DNA from: Lacticaseibacillus yichunensis
GTDB taxonomy: Bacteria; Bacillota; Bacilli; Lactobacillales; Lactobacillaceae
DNA: 32,702 bases
Assembly: GCF_003946405.1 (NCBI RefSeq)
Contig: NZ_RHOG01000034.1
Span: forward strand, 1 to 32,702
Direction: 5' to 3'
Made by a program: the position numbers and the translations under genes. The notes under the pieces are model-generated. The model was given only the letters and a program-made list of their open reading frames with translations, had not been told where the DNA came from and searched no databases. Positions 6,849 through 14,672 of this stretch are shown here, piece by piece; position 1 is the stretch's first letter; the number at the start of each line of letters is the position of its first letter.

Positions 6849-7730
6849 TTATTTGTCCGTCAATTCTTCTAAAGCGGCCTGTAAGCCAGCCTTTTGCTCG
6901 GTGGTGACCGTTGGAAACGCCAGCGGCAGATCATCCAACCGCTTGTCGATCATCTTAGACACCAAAAGTCGGGCAAACCACTTGTTGTCCGCCGGAATAA
7001 TATGCCACGGAGCGTTGGCCGTCGACGTGTTGGCGATCGCGTCTTCGTAGGCATGCTGATAGTCGTCCCAGTAGCGGCGCTCCTTGATGTCCGCGGCCGA
7101 GAACTTCCAATTTTTATCCGGCTGATTGATGCGATCCAGGAATCGCTTCTTCTGCTCACCCTTGGACAGATGCAGGAAAAACTTCATCACAATGATGCCG
7201 TTTCGCGTCGCATAATTTTCCATCTGGCGAAAATCCTTGTAGCGCCGGTTCCACAGATCCTGTGTCACATCCTCGACCGTCCGGATGCCCGGAATGTGCT
7301 CCTTGAGCAAATTCTCCGGATGCACGCGATCGACCAGCACCTCTTCGTAATGGGAGCGGTTGAACACGGTGATGTTGCCGGCGCGCGGAAACGCCACGCG
7401 GGTGCGCCACAGATAATCATGGTCCAACTCGTCGAGGCTTGGCTGCTTGAACGAGATAACTTCGGTGCCTTGCGGATTGATGCCGGTCATCACATGCCGG
7501 ATCATGCCATCTTTGCCGGCTGCGTCCATGCCTTGGAAAATCAGGAGCAAACTGTATTCATTTTGCGCATAAAGCATCGCCTGGTCTTGAACCAGCTCGG
7601 CGATATCCTTGGCGATCGACGCCTTGATGTCAGCCTGGCTGAGATCGCGGTAGGCCTTTGGCACATCGGTCGCCCAGTCCTTGAGCTTAAAGTCACCTTT
7701 ACCAGCGTAAATAAAGTCATTCACATCCAT
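6849..7730 (-). CDS. ppk2: Polyphosphate kinase 2 family protein
   Basis: This 293-residue protein is a PPK2-family enzyme that transfers phosphate between polyphosphate and nucleotides. The Walker A motif GMDAAGKDG is at about residues 67-75. IRHVMTGINPQG, the Walker B-region FNRSHYEEVLVDRVHPE and a lid-type RRYWDDY segment follow, all standard for the family. The length suits a single-domain PPK2, and the subclass (AMP, ADP or broad nucleotide use) cannot be set by eye. I chose ATG 7730 because GGAGGT (7738-7743) is 7 bases upstream; an in-frame start at 7745 would overlap that site. A perfect TATAAT lies upstream at 7758-7763. Confidence 0.92.
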   Translation of the reverse strand: MDVNDFIYAGKGDFKLKDWATDVPKAYRDLSQADIKASIAKDIAELVQDQAMLYAQNEYSLLLIFQGMDAAGKDGMIRHVMTGINPQGTEVISFKQPSLDELDHDYLWRTRVAFPRAGNITVFNRSHYEEVLVDRVHPENLLKEHIPGIRTVEDVTQDLWNRRYKDFRQMENYATRNGIIVMKFFLHLSKGEQKKRFLDRINQPDKNWKFSAADIKERRYWDDYQHAYEDAIANTSTANAPWHIIPADNKWFARLLVSKMIDKRLDDLPLAFPTVTTEQKAGLQAALEELTDK

Positions 7731-7757
7731 TATCAGCACCTCCATTAAGTTGTTTTC

Positions 7758-7763
7758 ATTATA
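7758..7763 (-). promoter_or_regulatory. -10 element of the PPK2 promoter
   Basis: A perfect TATAAT on the minus strand lies 27 bases before the start codon. No clear -35 box is seen at 17 bp. Repeat copy C lies just upstream, outside the expected transcript. Confidence 0.5.
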
Positions 7764-7800
7764 TAAGACGAGCGCCCCTCAACGCTAAGATAATGTCTCA

Positions 7801-7918
7801 GGGTGTGTAGGTGCGCGCTTATGGACGTGCGGCTAACTTGGCCTGGGTGCGTTTGGCGCACTTCGCCAGACGTGCACAGACCAGTTAGACGTCGCGGCCA
7901 TGCGCACCGAAACCCAAC
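7801..7918 (-). repeat. Structured palindromic repeat, copy C (reverse orientation)
   Basis: Compared with the reverse complement of copy A this 118-bp unit matches at both ends (GGGTGTGTAGGTGCGCG versus GGGTGCGGAGGTCCGCG, and CCATGCGCACC versus CCATGCGGACC) and at the core (GCTAACTTGGC, GGCGCACTTCGCC, CAGTTAGA). The outer stem is GGTGCGC/GCGCACC and the tip TTTGGCG/CGCCAGA, both paired although they differ from A. A separate short hairpin, GCCCGC/GCGGGC, follows at 7931-7961 next to the ribbon-helix-helix gene. Confidence 0.8.
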
Positions 7919-7975
7919 TACGGTATAGCTGCCCGCATATAGGCGTGCGAGTACAGCGGGCCTCATCGCGCGCCT

Positions 7976-8149
7976 TCAGTCGTTGCAGTCATCCTCCAGC
8001 GCAAAATCGCGTGCACGTTGTTCCTCGATGAAGTAAGCCGTCAGCGCGCGACTGACCACCGCATCGACTGATTCATCCCCACGTTCGCAGGCCGCTTTGA
8101 GCTCGGCGGCCATTTCTGGTGTGAGTGTCACCGTTATTTTGTCTGCCAT
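7976..8149 (-). CDS. Ribbon-helix-helix (CopG/Arc-type) DNA-binding protein
   Basis: This short acidic protein of 57 residues has the ribbon-helix-helix layout: a basic beta strand (KITVTLTPEMAAEL), helix A and helix B (ESVDAVVSRALTAYF), then an acidic tail ending EDDCND. Such proteins are dimeric repressors or antitoxins. No toxin gene lies next to it, so a solitary regulator is as likely as an orphan antitoxin. GGAGGT sits 6 bases before ATG 8149, and a promoter is at 8177-8205. It is divergent from the DHA2 exporter at 8302, with the two promoters almost back to back, which makes that exporter a candidate target. Confidence 0.8.
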   Translation of the reverse strand: MADKITVTLTPEMAAELKAACERGDESVDAVVSRALTAYFIEEQRARDFALEDDCND

Positions 8150-8176
8150 TTTGCACCTCCGTCTTTGAATACGCTC

Positions 8177-8205
8177 ATTGTAGAGTGCTTCGCCGGGAAA
8201 CACAA
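8177..8205 (-). promoter_or_regulatory. Promoter of the ribbon-helix-helix gene
   Basis: TTGTGT (8200-8205) and TACAAT (8177-8182) are 17 bp apart on the minus strand. Confidence 0.6.
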
Positions 8206-8216
8206 ACGCCCCCTGC

Positions 8217-8245
8217 TTGATATTTTCTGAAAACAAGTCTAATGT
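8217..8245 (+). promoter_or_regulatory. Candidate promoter and operator of the second DHA2 exporter
   Basis: TTGATA (8217-8222) and TAATGT (8240-8245) are 17 bp apart. The spacer holds an imperfect inverted repeat: CTTG..TTTTC and GAAAACAAG around a single central T (8216-8238). This would suit a repressor bound on the promoter, possibly the adjacent ribbon-helix-helix protein. Confidence 0.45.
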
Positions 8246-8301
8246 AGCCTCTTGTGCGCGGCCCTATTTTCACGGTCTGGCGCGCGAAGGAGGAACCCTT
8301 A

Positions 8302-9684
8302 GTGGCAACAAGTAAGACCCAGACGAAGCCGATGATAGTCGTGACCGTAGTGGCGCTCATGTCCTTTCTTGGCGTGCTTACGGAAACATCGATGAATACG
8401 ACGTTTCCCACGCTGATGAAAGATTTTCAGGTCTCCCTTACCGCGGTGCAATGGGTGACCTCGGGGTATCTGTTATGTGCGGCGCTGGTGATGTTGACGT
8501 CGGCGTTTATGAAGCGGCGGTTCACCAACCGGACCTTGTTCACCTGGGCTGCCGCCTTGTTTATCGCAGGCGACCTCCTGTGCGCGACCGCGACAATTTT
8601 TCCGCAATTATTGGTGGGCCGGCTCGTGCAGGCAGGCTGCGTCGGGTTTTGCACACCACTGATGGTGAACATCATCATGGATGTCGTGCCCCGCAGCAAG
8701 CTCGGCACCTACCTCGGACTGGCCAATGTGATCATCTTGATTGCCCCGGCGCTTGGACCGACATTTGGTGGGGCCATCACCGCGTTTGCCAGCTGGCGCA
8801 TGATCTTTTGGCTGACGCTGCCCCTGGCTGTGATACTGTTGATCTGCGGGCAATTCTTGATCAAACAATACACAGCCACGAGCCGCTATGCGTTTGACTG
8901 GGCGCGATTTGCCCTGCTGGCCGCGGCGCTCACCAGCCTGATTATTGGGTTGACCGCGCTGGGCGATGGCAATTGGCTCTTGTTTGGCGGGCTGATGGTG
9001 GTGCTGGTGGCCAGCGCGATCGGTTTTGCGAAGCTGTCGAAAACAAGCACCCGCGCCCTATTTTCCCTGACCGTCTTTCACCAGCCGGCGTTTCTCTTCA
9101 GCTTTTTGCCGTACATCCTCCTGCAGTTCGCCAATGTCGGCATCAATTTTCTCCTGCCGAATTATGTGCAAGGCGTGTTCGCCGCGTCGTCGTTTGTCGG
9201 CGGTTTGGTGCTCCTGCCGGGAAGTATTTTCAACGGTCTCGGTCAGCCGCTGTATGGCTGGCTGCTGGACCGCTTCGGAGGCAAGGTGCCGCTGTATACC
9301 GGCGCCGCCTTGTTCACCCTGGCGCTTGGCGCAATGGCCGGCTGGGGCCCGCGGCTTGGCGTGGTCGGCATGACGCTGGCCTACCTGGTCTTTGCGATTG
9401 GCCGGTCGATGGCGTTTTCCAATAGTGTAGCGTATGGGTTGAAGAAAATGCCCAAGACGCTCCAAAGTGACGCCAACGCGCTTTACAACACGGGCCAGCA
9501 AGTCTCCGGCGCCATGGGAACCACCGTGCTGGCGCTTCTGATGACCAGCATCTCCCGGCCTGGCTGGCATCAGGCCCAGATCATCAGCGCCGGCAGCGCC
9601 TTGGCATTCGGCCTGCTGACGGCCTCGGGCGTCGTGATCTGGTGGCTGTTTGTCAAGTTGCTGCACGCCAAGACGGATTATTAA
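8302..9684 (+). CDS. DHA2-family MFS drug exporter (second copy)
   Basis: This hydrophobic 460-residue protein of about 14 membrane spans is a clear paralogue of the exporter at 1220-2605. It shares TTFPTLMKDF, AVQWVTSGYLL, the LLVGRLVQAGCVGFCTPLM region of TM4 and IAPALGPTFGG (antiporter motif C) of TM5. The start is GTG at 8302, with AGGAGG (8288-8293) 8 bases upstream; an upstream in-frame ATG at 8254 lacks such a site. The substrate is unknown. Its TM4 motif reads GRLVQAGCVGF rather than GRxxQGxGTG, so substrate handling may differ from the first paralogue. Confidence 0.9.
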   Translation: MATSKTQTKPMIVVTVVALMSFLGVLTETSMNTTFPTLMKDFQVSLTAVQWVTSGYLLCAALVMLTSAFMKRRFTNRTLFTWAAALFIAGDLLCATATIFPQLLVGRLVQAGCVGFCTPLMVNIIMDVVPRSKLGTYLGLANVIILIAPALGPTFGGAITAFASWRMIFWLTLPLAVILLICGQFLIKQYTATSRYAFDWARFALLAAALTSLIIGLTALGDGNWLLFGGLMVVLVASAIGFAKLSKTSTRALFSLTVFHQPAFLFSFLPYILLQFANVGINFLLPNYVQGVFAASSFVGGLVLLPGSIFNGLGQPLYGWLLDRFGGKVPLYTGAALFTLALGAMAGWGPRLGVVGMTLAYLVFAIGRSMAFSNSVAYGLKKMPKTLQSDANALYNTGQQVSGAMGTTVLALLMTSISRPGWHQAQIISAGSALAFGLLTASGVVIWWLFVKLLHAKTDY

Positions 9685-9692
9685 AGTAACCG

Positions 9693-9733
9693 AAAAGCCC
9701 CGGGTCGCACCGCCAATGCGGCCCGGGGCTTTT
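9693..9733. terminator. Bidirectional terminator between exporter and haem operon
   Basis: AAAAGCCCCGGG (9693-9704) and CCCGGGGCTTTT (9722-9733) form a perfect 12-bp stem with A and T runs on both sides. It can end both the plus-strand exporter (stop 9684) and the minus-strand ABC operon (stop 9743). Confidence 0.92.
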
Positions 9734-9742
9734 GGAATCCAG

Positions 9743-11338
9743 TTAGGAAACTGCGGCTACTTGCTGATCACTGAATCGATACAAGCGATCACACTGTGCC
9801 ACTGTTTCCGGCCGGTGCGTGATGATCAGCACCGCACCTTGAAACTCGCGCCGAACCACAGCCAGCAGCCGACTCATCGCTTCCGGGTCCTGAGTGGACG
9901 TCGGCTCGTCGAGAATCAGCAGCTGACTCGGCCGAAGCAGGGCCCGCGTCAGTTCAAGCCGCTGCGCCTGCCCAGTGGAAAATGGCAAGTGGTGCGGGTC
10001 GATCACAGTGTCCAACCCCGCCGGCAGCGTCGCCAGCCACTGCGCCAAGCCCAGCGACCCCAACCGCTCGCAGATCAACGCATCCGGTTGCGCCATCCCC
10101 AGCGTCAGATTGTCGCGCAGCGTTTCGTGGAAAAACACGGGGCGTTGCGGCATGTAATTGATGCGCCGCGGGTGGGCAGACACGCCCTCTTTTTCCGTGA
10201 CCACCAGCTGACCGATGTCTGGCGCAAACCAGCCCATCAGGAGTTTGGCCGCCGTGCTTTTGCCTGCCCCGCGGGCCCCGACAAAGCCGACGACCTCGCC
10301 CGCTTTGATCGAGACGGACACATCGCGCAACACCGCGCGCTCGGCGCCTGGGTAGGTGAACGACACATGCGCCAAGCTGATCGCCCAATCCGCTGAGGCA
10401 GCGGCCGGCGCCGCTTGGACAACTGGCTCGTGATGCGGCACCGGTGCTTGGGCCAATAGTGCCTGAATGTTGCGACCGGCATCCAGCCCGCGGCTCAGCG
10501 CCCCAGGCAGCCGGGCGAGGGCCTGGTGTGGGGCAAACAGCAGCGGAAAGCTCAACGCCAGCGCTATTGCATCAGGCGGGAGCAGCCAGGCGATCAGCGC
10601 CCAGCCGCCTGTCAACGCAAAAACCACCGCCAGCCGGTCCGAGTTTTGCAAGCGGTCGGCCGCCTGGCGCAACCGCCCGGCCTCGGCCAGTTGCGTCTGT
10701 GCGGCCGCCGCCCTGGCCTCCGTGATGCCAAGTTGGTCACTCAGCCGCCGATTTTCGCTAGACTCAAACACATATTGGCGCGTGGCCCGCTGTGACTCCG
10801 CCGCCTCCGCCGTCAATGAAGCGACACGGTCCGCGTGCCACAGAGGAATCGCGGCGCCCACCACAAGCGCCACCAGCAACACGGCCAGGGCCGCGACCGG
10901 ACTGACGGTCAGGAATACCACACACAGGCACGCGGTATAGACGACCGCGATTGCCAGCGGCCCCAGTGTGTGGGCGAAAAAGACTTCCAGCGCCTCAATG
11001 TCACCGCCGATCAGCTGGAGCCAGCGGCCACTTTCCTGCTGGTCAAGACCGGCCGGCGCAAGCGTCACCAGATGATCGAAGACACGGACCCGCAAATTTT
11101 TCAAAATGCGAAACGCGACATCATGCCCAAAATACTGCTCCCCATAACTGGCCACCGCCGCGACCAGCACCGCGAGGCCACCGATCAGCCACCCGCGCGC
11201 GCTGAGCCCGCCGATCACACCCTGCGCCGCCAGCACGATCACCGCTGTTTTTGCCAAGGCCCCGGCCAAGCCGCAACCGGCACTCAATAACCAGCGTCCC
11301 CGCAGCGGTTTCACCAATTCCAGTAGAAATGCCCCCAT
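9743..11338 (-). CDS. ABC exporter-type half-transporter, CydC/CydD-like (second of pair)
   Basis: This 531-residue protein has an N-terminal six-span membrane domain and a C-terminal ATPase. It carries Walker A GARGAGKST, a Q-loop in NYMPQRPVFF, signature FSTGQAQRLELTRALL (a variant of LSGGQ), Walker B LLILDEPTS and the H-loop His in IITHRPE. It is the last gene of the haem operon, and its ATG shares one base (11338) with the TGA of the gene before, so the two are coupled and probably form a heterodimer. CydCD exports cysteine/glutathione and is needed for cytochrome bd assembly. Exporter-fold siderophore importers (YbtPQ-like) look similar, so direction and cargo remain open. Confidence 0.85.
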   Translation of the reverse strand: MGAFLLELVKPLRGRWLLSAGCGLAGALAKTAVIVLAAQGVIGGLSARGWLIGGLAVLVAAVASYGEQYFGHDVAFRILKNLRVRVFDHLVTLAPAGLDQQESGRWLQLIGGDIEALEVFFAHTLGPLAIAVVYTACLCVVFLTVSPVAALAVLLVALVVGAAIPLWHADRVASLTAEAAESQRATRQYVFESSENRRLSDQLGITEARAAAAQTQLAEAGRLRQAADRLQNSDRLAVVFALTGGWALIAWLLPPDAIALALSFPLLFAPHQALARLPGALSRGLDAGRNIQALLAQAPVPHHEPVVQAAPAAASADWAISLAHVSFTYPGAERAVLRDVSVSIKAGEVVGFVGARGAGKSTAAKLLMGWFAPDIGQLVVTEKEGVSAHPRRINYMPQRPVFFHETLRDNLTLGMAQPDALICERLGSLGLAQWLATLPAGLDTVIDPHHLPFSTGQAQRLELTRALLRPSQLLILDEPTSTQDPEAMSRLLAVVRREFQGAVLIITHRPETVAQCDRLYRFSDQQVAAVS

Positions 11339-12903
11339 CAGCGGCCTCCCTTCAACGTCAACTGGCCGCCCAGTTGATAGACCTTCGCCGCATGCGCCTG
11401 CACCAATGGATCGTGGCTGACCCACAAAATCAGATGCGAGCGGCTAAGTGCACCCACCACGTCCAGCAAATGCTTCGTCGTCCGCCGATCGACGCTGGTG
11501 GTGATCTCATCCAGCAGGTACACCGGTTTGTCCGTCAGCAATAGCATCGCCAACGCCAATTCCTGGCGCTGGCCGGGCGAAAGTCGCCGCCCATTTTCAC
11601 CGATCACGGTGTTCCAGCCAGCCGGCAGGTCGCGGATAAAGGCAAGCAGTTGCCACTTCGCAAGAAAGGCCTTGCGCCGCGCGTCATCCGGACAGGCCAG
11701 CTTCAGATTGCTAGCGATCGTACCACTGAACAGTTGCGGCGAAGGCCCCAGCGTGCCGATGACAGACGCCCGCTTTTTTGCCGAAAATTGGGCCAGGTCC
11801 TGGCCATCCAGCAGAATCGCCCCTCGTGCAGGCTCGCGCGACCCATTGATCAGATTCACCAGCGTCGTCTTACCGCTACCGTTCGCCCCGCACAAAACGG
11901 TCAGCCCACCCGGCGCAAGCGTGAGTGACACATTTTTGAACACCGACCGGTCGGCATAAGCGGCCGCACAATCACGCACGGTCAGCTGCTGGGGATGAGC
12001 CGGCAAGTCAGCTTCAACTCGCGGCGCCGTCTCGAGCATGCCAAACACCCCGCGCAACGCCGGCCGCTGGCTTTTGATGCCATGGGAGAAATACCCGAGC
12101 TGTCGCCCATTGAGCATCAACGTGGCCAAGGTCACAAAGGCCGCGGCCCGGCCGCCCAGTGGCCCACGCAAGGTCAGCGGCGCCAGCAGAACCGTCAGAT
12201 AGACCAGCCCATTGATCGCGATCAGCGAGGTAAGCTGCGTTTGCAGAACTCGCATCGTCGCGTGGCGAAACCGCTCACTTTGCGAAGCGAAACGCTGGGC
12301 AAACAGCGGCCCGGCCTCATAGCTGACCAGCATCGTCAAGCCGCCAAGCGTGTCCAAAAACGATTGGCCCAGTGCCACAAATCGGTGCATGCATTCCCGG
12401 TCGCGCCGACTCACCCGCCTGGCCAGCGCCCGCAACACGATGGCCACCACCGCCAGACAGCCAAGGGGCAAAATGGCGACCAAGCTATGTTGCCACAGCG
12501 AAAGCCCCGCCAGCAACACCCAGCTCGCCCCCACCCCCAAAACAGCGGGCACGAGCACATTGTAAAACCCTGCGCCTTTATCGATCGCTGTCAGATCCCG
12601 TTGCAGCGTCGTACCTGCATCCGGGACGCTGGCCTCGGCGCGCCTGGCCAAGGCCGCCAGATACGCGCCATGAAGTTGCGCCGTGGCGGCCAAGCCCCAG
12701 GCGTGAAAATGCCCCCGCGCCGTCAGCCAACTGCCAAGCGCAGCGCATGCGACCACTACGCCGCCCGCCCAGATCAGCTGACGCGTCTGGCCGATCAGCC
12801 CGGCGGCCAGCAGCGCCCAACCCAAATTCGGTAGCCAGCCCCACCCACTCTCGACGAGCGCGCGGCCGACCTGTTCTTTACCATAGTGAAATAACTGACT
12901 CAT
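11338..12903 (-). CDS. ABC exporter-type half-transporter, CydD/CydC-like (first of pair)
   Basis: This 521-residue protein is a membrane domain fused to an ATPase: Walker A GANGSGKTT, Q-loop GPSPQLFSGTI, signature LSPGQRQELALAML, Walker B VYLLDEITTS with its catalytic Glu, and H-loop WVSHDP. Both half-transporters keep all ATP-hydrolysis residues, so the dimer is not obviously one-sided. AAAGGAG precedes ATG 12903 and overlaps the 3' end of the upstream ATPase gene (stop at 12914), so the five genes read as one transcript. The placement directly behind haem uptake genes suggests a role in haem or thiol handling for respiration. Confidence 0.85.
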   Translation of the reverse strand: MSQLFHYGKEQVGRALVESGWGWLPNLGWALLAAGLIGQTRQLIWAGGVVVACAALGSWLTARGHFHAWGLAATAQLHGAYLAALARRAEASVPDAGTTLQRDLTAIDKGAGFYNVLVPAVLGVGASWVLLAGLSLWQHSLVAILPLGCLAVVAIVLRALARRVSRRDRECMHRFVALGQSFLDTLGGLTMLVSYEAGPLFAQRFASQSERFRHATMRVLQTQLTSLIAINGLVYLTVLLAPLTLRGPLGGRAAAFVTLATLMLNGRQLGYFSHGIKSQRPALRGVFGMLETAPRVEADLPAHPQQLTVRDCAAAYADRSVFKNVSLTLAPGGLTVLCGANGSGKTTLVNLINGSREPARGAILLDGQDLAQFSAKKRASVIGTLGPSPQLFSGTIASNLKLACPDDARRKAFLAKWQLLAFIRDLPAGWNTVIGENGRRLSPGQRQELALAMLLLTDKPVYLLDEITTSVDRRTTKHLLDVVGALSRSHLILWVSHDPLVQAHAAKVYQLGGQLTLKGGR

Positions 12904-12913
12904 CCTGTCTCCT

Positions 12914-13687
12914 TTAATGAAAAATCAATGCTGACTGCCCCGCACGATCTTGGACCCGACTCGCCTCGACCTGAAACAGTTGCCCGACGCGTTTGGCAGT
13001 CAGCACATCCTCAGGCGTCCCTGTTGCCAGCAACGTCCCCGCCGCCAGGAGTGCCACGGTATCGGCAAACTGCAAGACCTGATTCAGATCATGCAACACC
13101 GCGATCACCGTCACCCTGCGCTGCGTCAACGCCTTCAACCGTTTTAATAAGTCGAGCTGATAATGAATATCCAAAAACGTGGTCGGCTCATCCAAAATAA
13201 TGACAGATGGCGTCTGGGCCAACGCCAGGGCGAGCCAAACGCGCTGTTGCTGGCCGCCAGAAAGCGCCGAAAAAGGCCGGTCCGCCAGCGCCTGTAGATC
13301 ACATTGGCGAAGCGCCGCAGCTACCACTTCCCGATCCGCCGAGGTGGTCGCCTGCCAAAAGTGGCGAAACGGTGTGCGGCCCAGCGCGACCACCTCGCGC
13401 ACCGTCAAGGCTGGTTTTGCCTGATTTGTTTGCCGCACCACCGCAAGCTGTTGCGCACGCGCCTGGGCGGTCCATTCGGCCAGCGGTTTTCCTGCAAAAG
13501 AAACGGTGCCACTAACCGGCGTGAGTTGCGCCGTCAAACAGCGCAGCAGGGTGCTTTTTCCCGACCCATTCGGCCCGCACAGCGCCCAAAATTGGCCAGC
13601 ATCGATCGTCAAATCGACCGGCCGCAGCGCCAAGTCCGCCGACCCTGGATAGCGACACGCAACGTTCGCCAACTCAAACACTGTCAT
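12914..13687 (-). CDS. ABC transporter ATPase, FecE/haem-iron type
   Basis: This 257-residue cytoplasmic ATPase belongs to the iron-siderophore/haem/B12 import class. It carries Walker A GPNGSGKST, Q-loop VVRQTNQAKP, signature LSGGQQQRVWLALAL, Walker B VIILDEPTTFLD and H-loop VLHDLNQVL; the DEPTTFLDIxYQLDLL stretch is typical of FecE/FhuC. The start at 13687 follows AAGGGAG. It overlaps the permease gene by 14 bp (13674-13687). It would power the FecCD-type permease encoded just upstream. Confidence 0.92.
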   Translation of the reverse strand: MTVFELANVACRYPGSADLALRPVDLTIDAGQFWALCGPNGSGKSTLLRCLTAQLTPVSGTVSFAGKPLAEWTAQARAQQLAVVRQTNQAKPALTVREVVALGRTPFRHFWQATTSADREVVAAALRQCDLQALADRPFSALSGGQQQRVWLALALAQTPSVIILDEPTTFLDIHYQLDLLKRLKALTQRRVTVIAVLHDLNQVLQFADTVALLAAGTLLATGTPEDVLTAKRVGQLFQVEASRVQDRAGQSALIFH

Positions 13688-14672
13688 GCGCCGCTCCCTT
13701 CCGCCTGCCCAACATGCCCAGAAAAACGGGCCCACCGACGATCGCCATCACCGTGCCGATCGGAATCTCGATTGGCGCCGCCACCAGCCGCGCGACGGTA
13801 TCCGCTGCGGTGACCACCAGCGCGCCGGCCACCATGGTCAGCGGCAACAGGCGGCGATAATTGCTGCCGACCAGCAGCCGGGCAAAATGCGGCACGATCA
13901 GCCCAACGAAACTGATCAGCCCAGCCTGCGCGACCACTGAGGCGGCCAAGAGCACCGCCAGGCTCGCAACGCCCAGCCGCACCCGACGCACGGGAATTCC
14001 AAGATCGCCCAGCGCCTCATCATCCAAAACCAACAAGGTCAAAAGCGGCCGCAGCCACCACACCACGGCCAAAACCGGCAGCGTGTAGGCGGCTACCAGC
14101 CCGACCTGGCCCCAGGACTTACCGCTCAGGTCGCCATTCAGCCAGCCGATCACCCCGTGCAACCGATCGCTGTACAGCGTCATCAAGATCGCCTGGACCA
14201 CGCCGAACATCGCGTTCACCGCGACCCCGGCCAAGATCAGGCGCACCGGCGACAGCTGGCGGTCCCAGGACAGCACAACGATTGCTCCAAACGCCGCCAT
14301 GCCTGCGCCAAACGCGATCAGCGGCAGCACCCCACTGGCCACTGGCACCACCAACAGCACGATGACCGCGCCCAGCGCCGCCCCACTGCTAATGCCCATG
14401 ATGCCCGGATCCGCCAACGGATTTTTCAAGACAGATTGCAGGAGCAGCCCAGACACCGCCAGGGCCACGCCGGCCAAGGCCGAAAAGACGACCCGGGGAA
14501 ACCTGATGGTCCACAGAATCGGGGCATCCGGGCCGGCTTGCCCCACCATTGCCTTTAGGACGACATGCGGGGCGATGGTCACACTGCCCAGCATCGCCCC
14601 ACAAAGAAGCGCCGCCAGAAGCAGTCCGACGGCGCTCAGCAGCACCAGTTGAAATGAGCGGCGAGGCGTCAT
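13674..14672 (-). CDS. FecCD-family permease for haem/iron-siderophore uptake
   Basis: This 332-residue polytopic protein of about 10 spans has the FecCD hallmarks RFPRVVFSALAGVALAVSG, LLLQSVLKNPLADPGIMGISSGAALGA and, near the C-terminus, ISFVGLIVPHFARLLVGSN. Two such subunits would form the membrane channel for the lipoprotein's ligand. The start at 14672 overlaps the stop of the binding-protein gene by the four bases ATGA, and the ribosome site overlaps that gene's last codons. No second permease gene is present, so a homodimer is likely. Confidence 0.93.
   Translation of the reverse strand: MTPRRSFQLVLLSAVGLLLAALLCGAMLGSVTIAPHVVLKAMVGQAGPDAPILWTIRFPRVVFSALAGVALAVSGLLLQSVLKNPLADPGIMGISSGAALGAVIVLLVVPVASGVLPLIAFGAGMAAFGAIVVLSWDRQLSPVRLILAGVAVNAMFGVVQAILMTLYSDRLHGVIGWLNGDLSGKSWGQVGLVAAYTLPVLAVVWWLRPLLTLLVLDDEALGDLGIPVRRVRLGVASLAVLLAASVVAQAGLISFVGLIVPHFARLLVGSNYRRLLPLTMVAGALVVTAADTVARLVAAPIEIPIGTVMAIVGGPVFLGMLGRRKGAAHDSV

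Noticed and set aside
7976-8149. Complete toxin-antitoxin pair
   Set aside because: No toxin-like gene lies on either side; the neighbours are repeat C and a divergent exporter.
9743-12903. Bacteriocin or multidrug ABC exporter pair
   Set aside because: No peptidase domain or precursor gene is present, and the coupling to a haem-type importer favours a CydCD- or YbtPQ-like role, although this is not proved.
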